Source: Streptomyces albipurpureus (GTDB taxonomy: Bacteria > Actinomycetota > Actinomycetes > Streptomycetales > Streptomycetaceae). From it: a stretch of DNA of 59,609 bases. Shown piece after piece: positions 52,708 through 59,609 of the stretch; the stretch's first letter is position 1; each line of letters begins with the position of its first letter. The position numbers and the translations under genes are program-made. The stretch covers positions 1 through 59,609 of the forward strand of contig NZ_JAMQAW010000046.1 of the NCBI RefSeq assembly GCF_023701525.1. Direction: 5' to 3'. The notes beneath the pieces are model-generated. The model did no database searches and was not told the origin of the DNA. It saw only the letters and a list, made by a program, of their open reading frames with translations.

Positions 52708-53943
52708 TCACTTCCCCAGTCGCCGACCCCCGAACAGCCCTGCCGCGTCCGCCTGGCGCCACCAGGCCTCCAGACCAGCGGGGTCCAGTGCGGCCCAGTC
52801 GGGGGTGGCCTCGACCAGCGCCCGCCCCAACTGGCGGCCCAAGGCCACCATGCTGCTGCCCGCTGCGCCCCTGGCCAGGTCGTAGGCCTTCAGGGCCTCG
52901 ACCGGACCGCCGTCGGCGGTGCGCAGGGCGGACTCCAACAGGGTCGCGTCCTGAAGCGCCTTCACCGCGCCCGCGCCGGTGTGGGGGCGGGCCACGCTCG
53001 CCGCGTCTCCCAGGAGGGCCACCACACCGCTCGCCCCCGGTGTCGCGGCGAAGTCATACATCGGCTGTACGAACAGTTCTTCGGGTCGAGTGCGCGTGAT
53101 CAGCGTCGCCCAGAACGGCGGTAGCCGGTCCTGTACGAGTTCGTGCAGATGGGCCCGGAAGGGTTCGGCCAGCGTCCCCGGCGACACCGATGCCGGGTGA
53201 TCGTCATGTGTGCCCAGGCCGATCGGCGGGGTGGTGTAGAGGACCCAGTTGACGCGGTCGACGCCGTCCGCGCCGGGGATGCGGTAGAGGACGACATGGC
53301 CACCGCCGAAGACGACGTACGCGGCCGAGTTCCTCGGCCAGAGCCCCGCGTCGGGCAGCCGGCTCTCCGGGTACGCCCCGCGCCAGGCGAGGTAGCCCGC
53401 ATCGCGGGGCTGCAGCCGCGGACAGACCGCCGCGCGGACCACGGAACGGTATCCGTCCGCACCCACCACCAGGTCGTACCGCTCACCACCGTCAGCGGTA
53501 TGGACCTCGGCCCCTGCCGCTGACTCCTCGACGGAGACGACCGGGTTCCCGGTCCGAAACCCGACCTCGGCCGGCAGCCGGTGGTACAAGCCGCTCCACA
53601 GCAGTCCCCAGTTGTAGGTGCGGAAGGGAAACGCGTTGGTCCCCAGCACCCGGCCGAGCGGCACGCTCCCATCCCGTACGTACCAGTGGCGCTCGACCAG
53701 ACGGCCCCAGGACATTGCCGCGTCGAGATAGCCGGCTGCCTCCAACTCGGCATAGCGTCCGGCGTGCATGGCGACGCCGACCCCCCGGTCGGCGAGAGCG
53801 CCTGTGGTTCGTTCGTGGACGGTGATGTCCCGGCAGCCCGCGCGGTGCAGTGCGATGGCTGCCGAGCACCCCCCGATGCTGCCGCCGACCACGGCTGCCC
53901 GTAATCCCCTGAGTGCGTTCGATCCGCTCATGGCGCCCATCAT
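52708..53943 (-). CDS. FAD-dependent monooxygenase with TTA codon
   Basis: 411 residues if ATG 53943 is used; ATG 53931 is also possible. FAD motif VVGGSIGGCSAAIALHRAG, the DG motif LVVGADGYRSVVR and the later VALLGDAASVARPHTGAGAV place it in the group of aromatic or polyketide-type hydroxylases (PHBH fold). Substrate unknown; the lone position argues against a large pathway. A TTA codon (53902-53904) near its start means that expression would need bldA tRNA. Malate synthase lies upstream. Confidence 0.88.
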   Translation of the reverse strand: MMGAMSGSNALRGLRAAVVGGSIGGCSAAIALHRAGCRDITVHERTTGALADRGVGVAMHAGRYAELEAAGYLDAAMSWGRLVERHWYVRDGSVPLGRVLGTNAFPFRTYNWGLLWSGLYHRLPAEVGFRTGNPVVSVEESAAGAEVHTADGGERYDLVVGADGYRSVVRAAVCPRLQPRDAGYLAWRGAYPESRLPDAGLWPRNSAAYVVFGGGHVVLYRIPGADGVDRVNWVLYTTPPIGLGTHDDHPASVSPGTLAEPFRAHLHELVQDRLPPFWATLITRTRPEELFVQPMYDFAATPGASGVVALLGDAASVARPHTGAGAVKALQDATLLESALRTADGGPVEALKAYDLARGAAGSSMVALGRQLGRALVEATPDWAALDPAGLEAWWRQADAAGLFGGRRLGK

Positions 53944-53995
53944 GGCAGCGGGGCGCCTCCCAACCCCGGTGGCGTCAGCGACCGCTGGCGCGGGC

Positions 53996-55621
53996 TCAGC
54001 CGGTCAGTCGCTCATAGGCGGGCAGGGTCAGAAAGTCCTCGTACTCCTCGTCGAGGGCCACCTGCAACAGCAGATCGTGCGCCTGCTGCCACTTTCCCGC
54101 GGTGAACGCGGTCTCGCCCAGTTCGGAGCGGAGGGAGACCAGTTCCGCGGCGGCGATCTCGCGGGTCAACTCCGCGGTGGCGACCTCGCCGTTGTCGAAG
54201 ACCACCCCGGCGTTGATCCACTGCCAGATCTGCGAACGGGATATCTCGGCGGTGGCCGCGTCCTCCATCAGCCCGAAGATGGCCACTGCTCCGAGGCCGC
54301 GCAGCCAGGCCTCTATATAGCGGATGCCGACCTGGACGGCGTTGCGGAGACCGTCGAACGTGGGCTTGGCCGTCAGTGAGTCGATGGCGATCAGATCCCC
54401 GGCCGCGACCGAGACATCCTCGCGCAGCCGCTCCTTCTGGTGGGGGCGCTCCCCGAGCACGGCGTCGAAGGAGGCCATGGCGACCGGCACGAGATCAGGA
54501 TGGGCGACCCAGGACCCGTCGAAGCCATCGCCCGCCTCTCGGTCCTTGTCCGCCTTGACCTTCTCGAAGGCCACCCTGTTGACCTCGGGGTCACGGCGGG
54601 AGGGGATAAAGGCCGCCATGCCTCCGATCGCATGAGCGCCACGCTGATGACAGGTGCTGACCAGGAGTTCGGTGTACGCGCGCATAAAGGGCGCGGTCAT
54701 CGTCACCGCGTTCCGGTCGGGCAGAACGAACTTCGCACCGCCGTCGCGGAAGTTCTTCACGATGGAGAAGAGGTAGTCCCAGCGGCCGGCGTTCAGTCCG
54801 GAGGCGTGATCGCGCAGCTCATAGAGGATCTCCTCCATCTCATACGCGGCGGTGATGGTTTCGATCAGTACGGTGGCGCGGACCGTGCCCTGGGGAATGC
54901 CGCAGTACTGCTGAGCGAAGACGAAGACTTCGTTCCAGAGGCGGGCCTCCAGATGGGACTCGGTCTTGGGCAGATAGAAGTACGGGCCCTTCCCGAGGTC
55001 CAGCAGTCGCTGGGCATTGTGGAAGAAGTAGAGACCGAAATCGACGAGCGCGCCGGGCACCGGGCTGCCGTCCGCGTCCTGGAGATGGCGCTCCGCCAGA
55101 TGCCACCCACGCGGACGCATCACCACCGTCGCGAGTTCCGCTGCCGGCTTCAGCGCGTAGCTCTTGCCCGTGCGCTCATCGCTGAAGTCGATTCTGCGCT
55201 GGTAGGCGTCCATCAGATTGAGCTGGCCGACGATCACGTTTTCCCAGGTGGGGGCCGAGGCATCCTCGAAGTCGGCAAGCCAGACACGGGCCCCCGAGTT
55301 CAGGGCGTTGATGGTCATCTTGCGATCGGTGGGGCCGGTGATCTCGACTCGCCGGTCGGTGAGCGCCGCGGGTGCGGGAGCGACCCGCCAGGAGGTGTCC
55401 GCGCGGATCGCGGCCGTTTCGGGCAGGAAGTCCAGCGTCGACGTACGGGCTGTCTCGGCGCGCCGCTTCGCGCGGAGCGCCAGCAGTTCATCCCGGCGCG
55501 GAGTGAATCGTCGATGCAGTTCGGCCACGAAGGTGAGGGCCGCCTGGGTGAGGACCTCTCCCTGGCGGGGGAGGGGGGCGGCTTCGACGATGGCCAGCGG
55601 GGACGGCGCCGGTGTGGACAT
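53996..55621 (-). CDS. aceB: Malate synthase A
   Basis: 541 residues, full length. Conserved blocks VWLADFEDASAPTWENVI, RGAHAIGGMAAFIPSRRDPE, DGFDGSWVAHPDLVPVA and the C-terminal ETAFTAGKWQQAHDLL identify malate synthase A. It condenses glyoxylate and acetyl-CoA to malate, using glyoxylate from allantoin breakdown or the glyoxylate shunt. GAAGGAAG precedes ATG 55621. Paired GGAA/TTCC elements at 55692-55722 make it a likely target of the AllR-like regulator encoded at 58204. Confidence 0.96.
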   Translation of the reverse strand: MSTPAPSPLAIVEAAPLPRQGEVLTQAALTFVAELHRRFTPRRDELLALRAKRRAETARTSTLDFLPETAAIRADTSWRVAPAPAALTDRRVEITGPTDRKMTINALNSGARVWLADFEDASAPTWENVIVGQLNLMDAYQRRIDFSDERTGKSYALKPAAELATVVMRPRGWHLAERHLQDADGSPVPGALVDFGLYFFHNAQRLLDLGKGPYFYLPKTESHLEARLWNEVFVFAQQYCGIPQGTVRATVLIETITAAYEMEEILYELRDHASGLNAGRWDYLFSIVKNFRDGGAKFVLPDRNAVTMTAPFMRAYTELLVSTCHQRGAHAIGGMAAFIPSRRDPEVNRVAFEKVKADKDREAGDGFDGSWVAHPDLVPVAMASFDAVLGERPHQKERLREDVSVAAGDLIAIDSLTAKPTFDGLRNAVQVGIRYIEAWLRGLGAVAIFGLMEDAATAEISRSQIWQWINAGVVFDNGEVATAELTREIAAAELVSLRSELGETAFTAGKWQQAHDLLLQVALDEEYEDFLTLPAYERLTG

Positions 55622-56015
55622 GTGCTGTCACTTCCTTCAGCGGGAGGTGGTCGCGGGGGCGGGCGAGGCCTCTGGGGAGGGAGTTCCTTCAGGAAATGGA
55701 TACTAGTTTCCTCATTGTGGAAGTACAAGGCTTGTTGATCCGGCGCGGCCCGGCGTCTGGTCGCCGGGGCGCGTCTCCGGCCGATGATGGCCCCGGAGCG
55801 TGGTCGCCGAGGGGCCGAGGAGGGTTGCTCACCGGCGGCCCGGTTCTCGAAGGTCGCCTCTCCTGCCACAGGTCACCGTGGCCTGCCCGAGGCCTCACCG
55901 GGGCATGGGTAGCGCTCGCCGGGTCATGGGGAAGGTCCCTTCAACGCCCGTGACCGCGAGCGGATGGCTGGCGCGCGGGTTCCCGGCTTCCGCGGGTGGT
56001 CCTTGTCGGCCGTTG
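55622..56015. other. Promoter region of malate synthase
   Basis: No gene. GGAAA (55692-55696) and TTTCC (55707-55711) form a 5-bp inverted repeat, and TTCC/GGAA (55708-55711 and 55719-55722) a second overlapping one, about 75 bases before the start. Confidence 0.55.
55692..55722. promoter_or_regulatory. Putative IclR-type operator for malate synthase
   Basis: Three alternating GGAA/TTCC/GGAA elements. The E. coli IclR box also has GGAAAT half-sites, which fits regulation by the AllR/IclR-type protein in this window. Confidence 0.45.
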
Positions 56016-56636
56016 TCACTTCAGCCGGGGTAGATCCTCCACCGTGTCGATGTCGTGGGGATCGCCCACGTCGCCGCACTCCACCAGCACCAGAGAGGAC
56101 CGGTGCGCCATCAGGTAGTCGCGCGCCCCGCGATCCCCCGCGGCCATCGACGCCACCGCTTGCCACCGGTCCACACCCATGAGCACCGGATGTCCGCGCT
56201 CCCCGCCGTACAGGGCTGCCACCAGGGCGTCTCGACTGCGGAAAGCCGACCGCACCCGGGCGATGGCCGCCGCGCCCACCCCCGGCTGGTCCACCAGGGA
56301 CACCAGTGCCGCATCCACTCCCCTCCCGGTCGGCGACGCGTTAGCAAGCGACGTGAGGCCCGCCCGTAGCGAGGACCCCATGCCGTCCGCCCAGCGGGTG
56401 TTGTCAACCAGGGTGCAGCCGGAGAGCCGCGCCTCCTGCCGCACCCGCTCGGCGGCCGCGCCCAGCACCACGTGGACCGGGCCGCAGCCGCCGTCCCGCA
56501 GTGCCTGGACCGCGTGCTCGACCAGCGGTCGCCCACGGTGCTGGAGCAGTGCCTTCGCGCGCCCGCCGAGCCTTTGTCCCCCGCCCGCGGCAAGGAGTAG
56601 TCCGGCGATGACCGGTTTATCCGGTGGAGATGTCAT
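56016..56636 (-). CDS. MocA-like nucleotidyltransferase (molybdenum cofactor)
   Basis: 206 residues. The nucleotide-binding start GLLLAAGGGQRLGGRAKALL (20 residues), LVDQPGVGAAAIARV and GERGHPVLMG match the MobA/MocA family that adds CMP or GMP to the molybdenum cofactor. In actinomycetes such proteins often accompany xanthine dehydrogenase, which fits the purine theme of this window, though no dehydrogenase is here. Assignment to MocA rather than another nucleotidyltransferase is not certain. Confidence 0.8.
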   Translation of the reverse strand: MTSPPDKPVIAGLLLAAGGGQRLGGRAKALLQHRGRPLVEHAVQALRDGGCGPVHVVLGAAAERVRQEARLSGCTLVDNTRWADGMGSSLRAGLTSLANASPTGRGVDAALVSLVDQPGVGAAAIARVRSAFRSRDALVAALYGGERGHPVLMGVDRWQAVASMAAGDRGARDYLMAHRSSLVLVECGDVGDPHDIDTVEDLPRLK

Positions 56637-56874
56637 GGGGACTGCCTACCGCATTCCGGTCGCCGGGGGTGAGGTGACTGGCGGTCCCTCCGTCTTGCTC
56701 GCGCTATGACCGTTTCGCGCCATGTCATGGAGGAGTTGCGGCCGGATTCGCCAATTCAGGGCCCGGAGTGGCGCGCACTGCGGGCCATGGCGTTAACTTG
56801 CCCGCAACTCTGGGTGGTTGACCGCGGACTGACCGTTGTCGGATCGGTCTCGGAGGGTACGAGGGGGGAATGCC

Positions 56875-57186
56875 GTGTTGCGGAGCGTGAAGCATGCACA
56901 GGCGGCGGAGAGCGGAGTGGATCCAAGGGCGTCGGCCTTGGGTGCGGCTGTCTCTCGGCTGCGTCGTGAACTGGCCGGACATCCAGCGCAGTTCGCGGAT
57001 CGCGACATAGCCGAGGACGAACTGGCCGTACTGGCGGCGATGGTGGCGGACGGGCAGACCGAGGTCGCCCGGATGCGTCGTTCGCTGCTGCTGATTGCCG
57101 GGGCGATCGGCTCGGTGAGTGCGCTCGCCGACGCGTTGATGCAGGTGCGCACGGCGGTGGATCTCTTCGGTCCGGTGCCTCGGTAG
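56875..57186 (+). CDS. DUF5955 protein
   Basis: 103 residues from GTG 56875 behind GAGGGGGGA. The block DPRASALGAAVSRLRRELAG, then DIAEDELAVLAAM and RRSLLLIAGAIGSVSALADA, are the hallmark of the streptomycete DUF5955 family. The last third is hydrophobic and helix-rich. Function unknown. It is divergent from the MocA-like gene. Confidence 0.75.
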   Translation: MLRSVKHAQAAESGVDPRASALGAAVSRLRRELAGHPAQFADRDIAEDELAVLAAMVADGQTEVARMRRSLLLIAGAIGSVSALADALMQVRTAVDLFGPVPR

Positions 57187-57337
57187 TACTCGGGCCGGAT
57201 GTCCGCCGGTGGGGTGGCGTTGTGGCGACGGTGCCGGTGGGGGCGCCGTCCGCTGTGCGGTAGCGGCAGCTATCAAACCGGCTTAGCGTGGTTGGAACCG
57301 TGTCAAAACGACCACCTACCATCGCGAGGAAGTAGCT

Positions 57338-58030
57338 ATGGCCGACAAGCCGACAGTCGTTCTGGTGCATGGGTTCTGGGGCGGCGCCGCCCACTGGGGG
57401 AAGACCATCCTGGAGTTGCGCAACCGTGGTTACGGTTCGCTGCGTGCGGTGGAGAATCCGCTGACCTCGCTGGCCGAGGACGCCGAACGTACGCAGAAGA
57501 TGGTGAAACAGGTGGACGGCCCCGTTGTTCTCGTGGGGCACTCCTACGGCGGTGCGGTCATCACCGAGGCCGGCGATCTGCCGAATGTCGTCGGACTGGT
57601 CTACATCGCCGCCTTCGCGCCCGACGCGGGGGAAAGCCCGGGACAGATCAGCCAGGAACTACCGCCGGCGGCCTTTGAGAACCTCGCCCCGGACTCGGAC
57701 GGCTACCTCTGGGTCAAGCAGGACAAGTTCCACTGGAGCTTCTGTCAGGACCTACAGGACGACGAAGCCGTGGTGATGGCCATCACCCAGAAGGCTCCGC
57801 TCGCCTCCACCTTCGGTGACAACGTGACCGATCCGGCGTGGCGGAAGAAGCCCACCTGGTACCAGGTCTCCACGAACGACCGGATGATCCACCCGGACAA
57901 CGAGCGCCGGATGGCGGAGCGCATGTCGCCACGCAAGATCATCGAACTGGACGCCAGCCACGCCTCGCTCGCCTCACATCCCAGGGACGTCGCCGACCTC
58001 GTCGACGAGGCGGCGAACGAGGCCAGGTAG
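57338..58030 (+). CDS. Alpha/beta hydrolase
   Basis: 230 residues. Oxyanion region VVLVHGFWGGAAHW, nucleophile serine in VLVGHSYGGAVI and catalytic histidine in ELDASHASLASH, with a probable acid in VSTNDRMIHPDNE. It resembles small soluble esterase-like alpha/beta hydrolases often called non-haem chloroperoxidase relatives. The substrate is unknown. GGAAGTAGCT precedes ATG 57338. A very strong hairpin ends the gene. Confidence 0.9.
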   Translation: MADKPTVVLVHGFWGGAAHWGKTILELRNRGYGSLRAVENPLTSLAEDAERTQKMVKQVDGPVVLVGHSYGGAVITEAGDLPNVVGLVYIAAFAPDAGESPGQISQELPPAAFENLAPDSDGYLWVKQDKFHWSFCQDLQDDEAVVMAITQKAPLASTFGDNVTDPAWRKKPTWYQVSTNDRMIHPDNERRMAERMSPRKIIELDASHASLASHPRDVADLVDEAANEAR

Positions 58031-58104
58031 TCATCGGCTCCCTCGCCACGCGCCGAGGGACCACACCGGCGCGCCATGAGCTCATGGAAGCCCGGAACGG
58101 CGCA

Positions 58105-58154
58105 GTGCGGCGGGGCGTGGACCCAGAACACTCTGGGTCCACGCCCCGCCGCAC
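58105..58154. terminator. Bidirectional terminator, 23-bp perfect stem
   Basis: GTGCGGCGGGGCGTGGACCC begins a 23-base arm (58105-58127) that pairs perfectly with 58132-58154 across an ACAC loop. It sits between the convergent hydrolase and allR-like genes. Confidence 0.92.
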
Positions 58155-58203
58155 CAGCGCTACCCGCTGTTCGTCCGCCCTCGGGCGGCTGGCCCGCTGC
58201 TTC

Positions 58204-59013
58204 TTAGCCGTGCGCACCCACCGCGCCCTGCGTGGTCAGTGCCACGGAGAGATCCTGGGCGACTTGCTGGAGCACCGGCACGATCTTCTCCGTCGCGGCC
58301 TCGGTGACACGTCCCGCCGGGCCAGAGATGGAAATCGCCGCCGCGGTCGGGGAGTCGGGCACCGAAACCGCCAGACAGCGCACCCCGATCTCCTGCTCGT
58401 TGTCGTCGATCGCGTACCCATCGCGCCGCACCTGTGCCAGAGCCGTCAGGAAGTCATCGGGTGTGGTGATCGTCTTCTCTGTGGCCGCCGGCATCCCCGT
58501 CCTGGCGAGCAGCGCGCGCACCTCATCCGGTGGGACGCTCGCCAAAAGTGCCTTGCCCACCCCGGTGGAGTGCGGCAGGACCCGCCTGCCGACCTCGGTG
58601 AACATGCGCATCGAATGCTTGGACGGCACCTGCGCCACATAGACGATCTCGTCGCCGTCGAGGAGTGCCATATTCGCGGTCTCCCCGGTCTCCTCGACCA
58701 GTCGAGCCAGATAGGGGCGTGCCCAGGTGCCCAGCAGCCGCGAGGCGGACTCGCCGAGCCGAATCAGCCGGGGGCCGAGCGCATAGCGACGATTTGGCTG
58801 CTGACGTACATAACCGCAGGCCACGAGCGTACGCATCAGACGGTGAATGGTGGGCAGCGGTAGACCGCTGCTGACGGAGAGCTCACTGAGCCCGACCTCA
58901 CCCCCTGCGTCAGCCATTCTTTCGAGCAGATCGAAGGCGCGCTCCAGGGACTGAACGCCCCCGCTGCTCGCGGTCTTGGCGGCGTCGGTGGTGCTGGCGC
59001 TGGACGTCGGCAC
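58204..59013 (-). CDS. allR: AllR-like IclR-family regulator
   Basis: 269 residues from GTG 59013 (AAAGGA upstream). An N-terminal winged helix (GGVQSLERAFDLLERMADAG, LPLPTIHRLMRTLVACGYV) and a ligand-binding domain (NMALLDGDEIVYVAQVPSKH, STGVGKALLASVP, GVRCLAVSVPD) give the IclR family. From memory it is very close to S. coelicolor AllR, which represses allantoin catabolism genes and malate synthase in response to ureidoglycolate-type signals. The malate synthase gene and uricase cluster in this window fit that role. Confidence 0.85.
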   Translation of the reverse strand: MPTSSASTTDAAKTASSGGVQSLERAFDLLERMADAGGEVGLSELSVSSGLPLPTIHRLMRTLVACGYVRQQPNRRYALGPRLIRLGESASRLLGTWARPYLARLVEETGETANMALLDGDEIVYVAQVPSKHSMRMFTEVGRRVLPHSTGVGKALLASVPPDEVRALLARTGMPAATEKTITTPDDFLTALAQVRRDGYAIDDNEQEIGVRCLAVSVPDSPTAAAISISGPAGRVTEAATEKIVPVLQQVAQDLSVALTTQGAVGAHG

Positions 59014-59609
59014 GGCTGGCGGTCCTTTCGGGCAGGCGGACAAGGGAGCAGCCTACCGGGCTGCTGCGTCCGGCATAGCGCTCGCTGCGGGGCGTCCCTG
59101 CCGGTCAGCGGGCTGACCGGAGGCTGCCCGCGGCGGTGGCGAGTGAAGTGATCAAGGGAACCCACAGAAGATCGCCGACAAGCCCCCAGCGTGCACCGCC
59201 GGGTCAACCACACGCGACCGGCGCCCACCTGTTTCCCCCTGCCGCTGCTCGTAGGGCCAAGAACTGGCCAGGCCCGGCAACCGAACGACCCGCTGGTGAT
59301 CCCTCCCCCTTCCCAAGACGGCTACACACTCCGCAGCCTCCTTCAACGGACAGGCACCTCGGGGCGGGGTGACCGGGCGTGGCGGGGGTCGCCCAGAGGC
59401 AAAGCGCACCGAACACGGGCGTGGGTGCGCCGAGGGTGTCCCCTGCTTCTCCAGGTCAGGGGAGTGGGCAAGGGCCCAGGCTCAGGCGTGAGGGTACGGA
59501 GGGGTGTCCGCTGGTTCCTCCGAGGGACAGGTGTCCAGGTGAGGTTCCCCCGTTGTGTGGGGGTGGTTGGTTAGCTGGTCAGGGTGGGTTGGTGTGGTGT
59601 GGGTTTCGC
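59014..59609. other. Right-edge region upstream of allR
   Basis: No gene recognised in 596 bases. CCGGTCAG-CGGG-CTGACCGG at 59101-59120 is a perfect 8-bp stem about 90 bases before the allR start and may be its operator or the end of a gene beyond the edge. The final 50 bases are GT-rich. Confidence 0.5.
59101..59120. promoter_or_regulatory. Palindrome upstream of allR
   Basis: Perfect 8-bp arms with a 4-base loop; candidate operator or terminator. Confidence 0.4.

Overview
The window is high-GC actinobacterial DNA and almost certainly comes from a Streptomyces chromosome. Codon third positions are GC-rich, many genes start with GTG behind GGAGG-type ribosome sites, DmdR/IdeR-type iron boxes are present, and there is a SapB/AmfS-type morphogenetic lanthipeptide locus, an XRE/DUF397 pair and a few rare TTA codons. 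I see no tRNA, rRNA, CRISPR array or complete insertion sequence.

Bases 1-18934 hold most of an iron-regulated siderophore cluster, cut by the left edge. It has an NRPS (C-A-T-C-A..., open at base 1; first A domain glycine-like by eye), a siderophore-binding lipoprotein, an EntS-like MFS exporter, a FecE-like ATPase, a free-standing aryl carrier protein, a divergent ArgA-like acetyltransferase, MbtH, an unusual A/T-less C-E didomain protein, an ornithine N5-monooxygenase and a translationally coupled argC-argJ-argB-argD operon. Three iron boxes (8965, 9109, 18916) tie the parts together. The arg genes look like a private, iron-starvation-induced ornithine supply for N5-hydroxyornithine. The C-E protein lacks the catalytic histidine in both halves and is the most unusual protein of the window.

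Bases 19357-27375 are a class III lanthipeptide (amf/ram) locus: amfT synthetase, amfS precursor with two SxxSxxxC motifs, ABC half-transporters amfB and amfA, and the convergent regulator amfR. amfR has three TTA codons and amfT has one, pointing to bldA control. A strong hairpin follows amfS. A 1.1-kb non-coding stretch follows upstream of amfR.

Bases 28483-37000 hold unlinked genes: an AlkZ-like winged-helix protein, an SseB/SAV_915-like protein, a LysE exporter, a LuxR-GAF regulator divergent from two coupled acyl-CoA synthetases across a perfect 24-bp palindrome, a GNAT, and a zinc-ribbon protein with a probably dead Mrr-like domain. Next come a secreted M4 metalloprotease with a P domain, and then purine catabolism: OHCU decarboxylase, HIU hydrolase, urate oxidase and 8-oxoguanine deaminase.

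The last part has a short-chain dehydrogenase remnant, a HEAT-repeat protein, DoxX, a mycothiol-dependent isomerase-like protein, a YfcC-type transporter, a three-FN3 lipoprotein, DUF397 and XRE genes, a TTA-containing FAD monooxygenase, malate synthase, a MocA-like nucleotidyltransferase, a DUF5955 protein, an alpha/beta hydrolase and an AllR-like IclR regulator. Malate synthase, the purine genes, the MocA-like protein and AllR fit one theme: urate to glyoxylate to malate.
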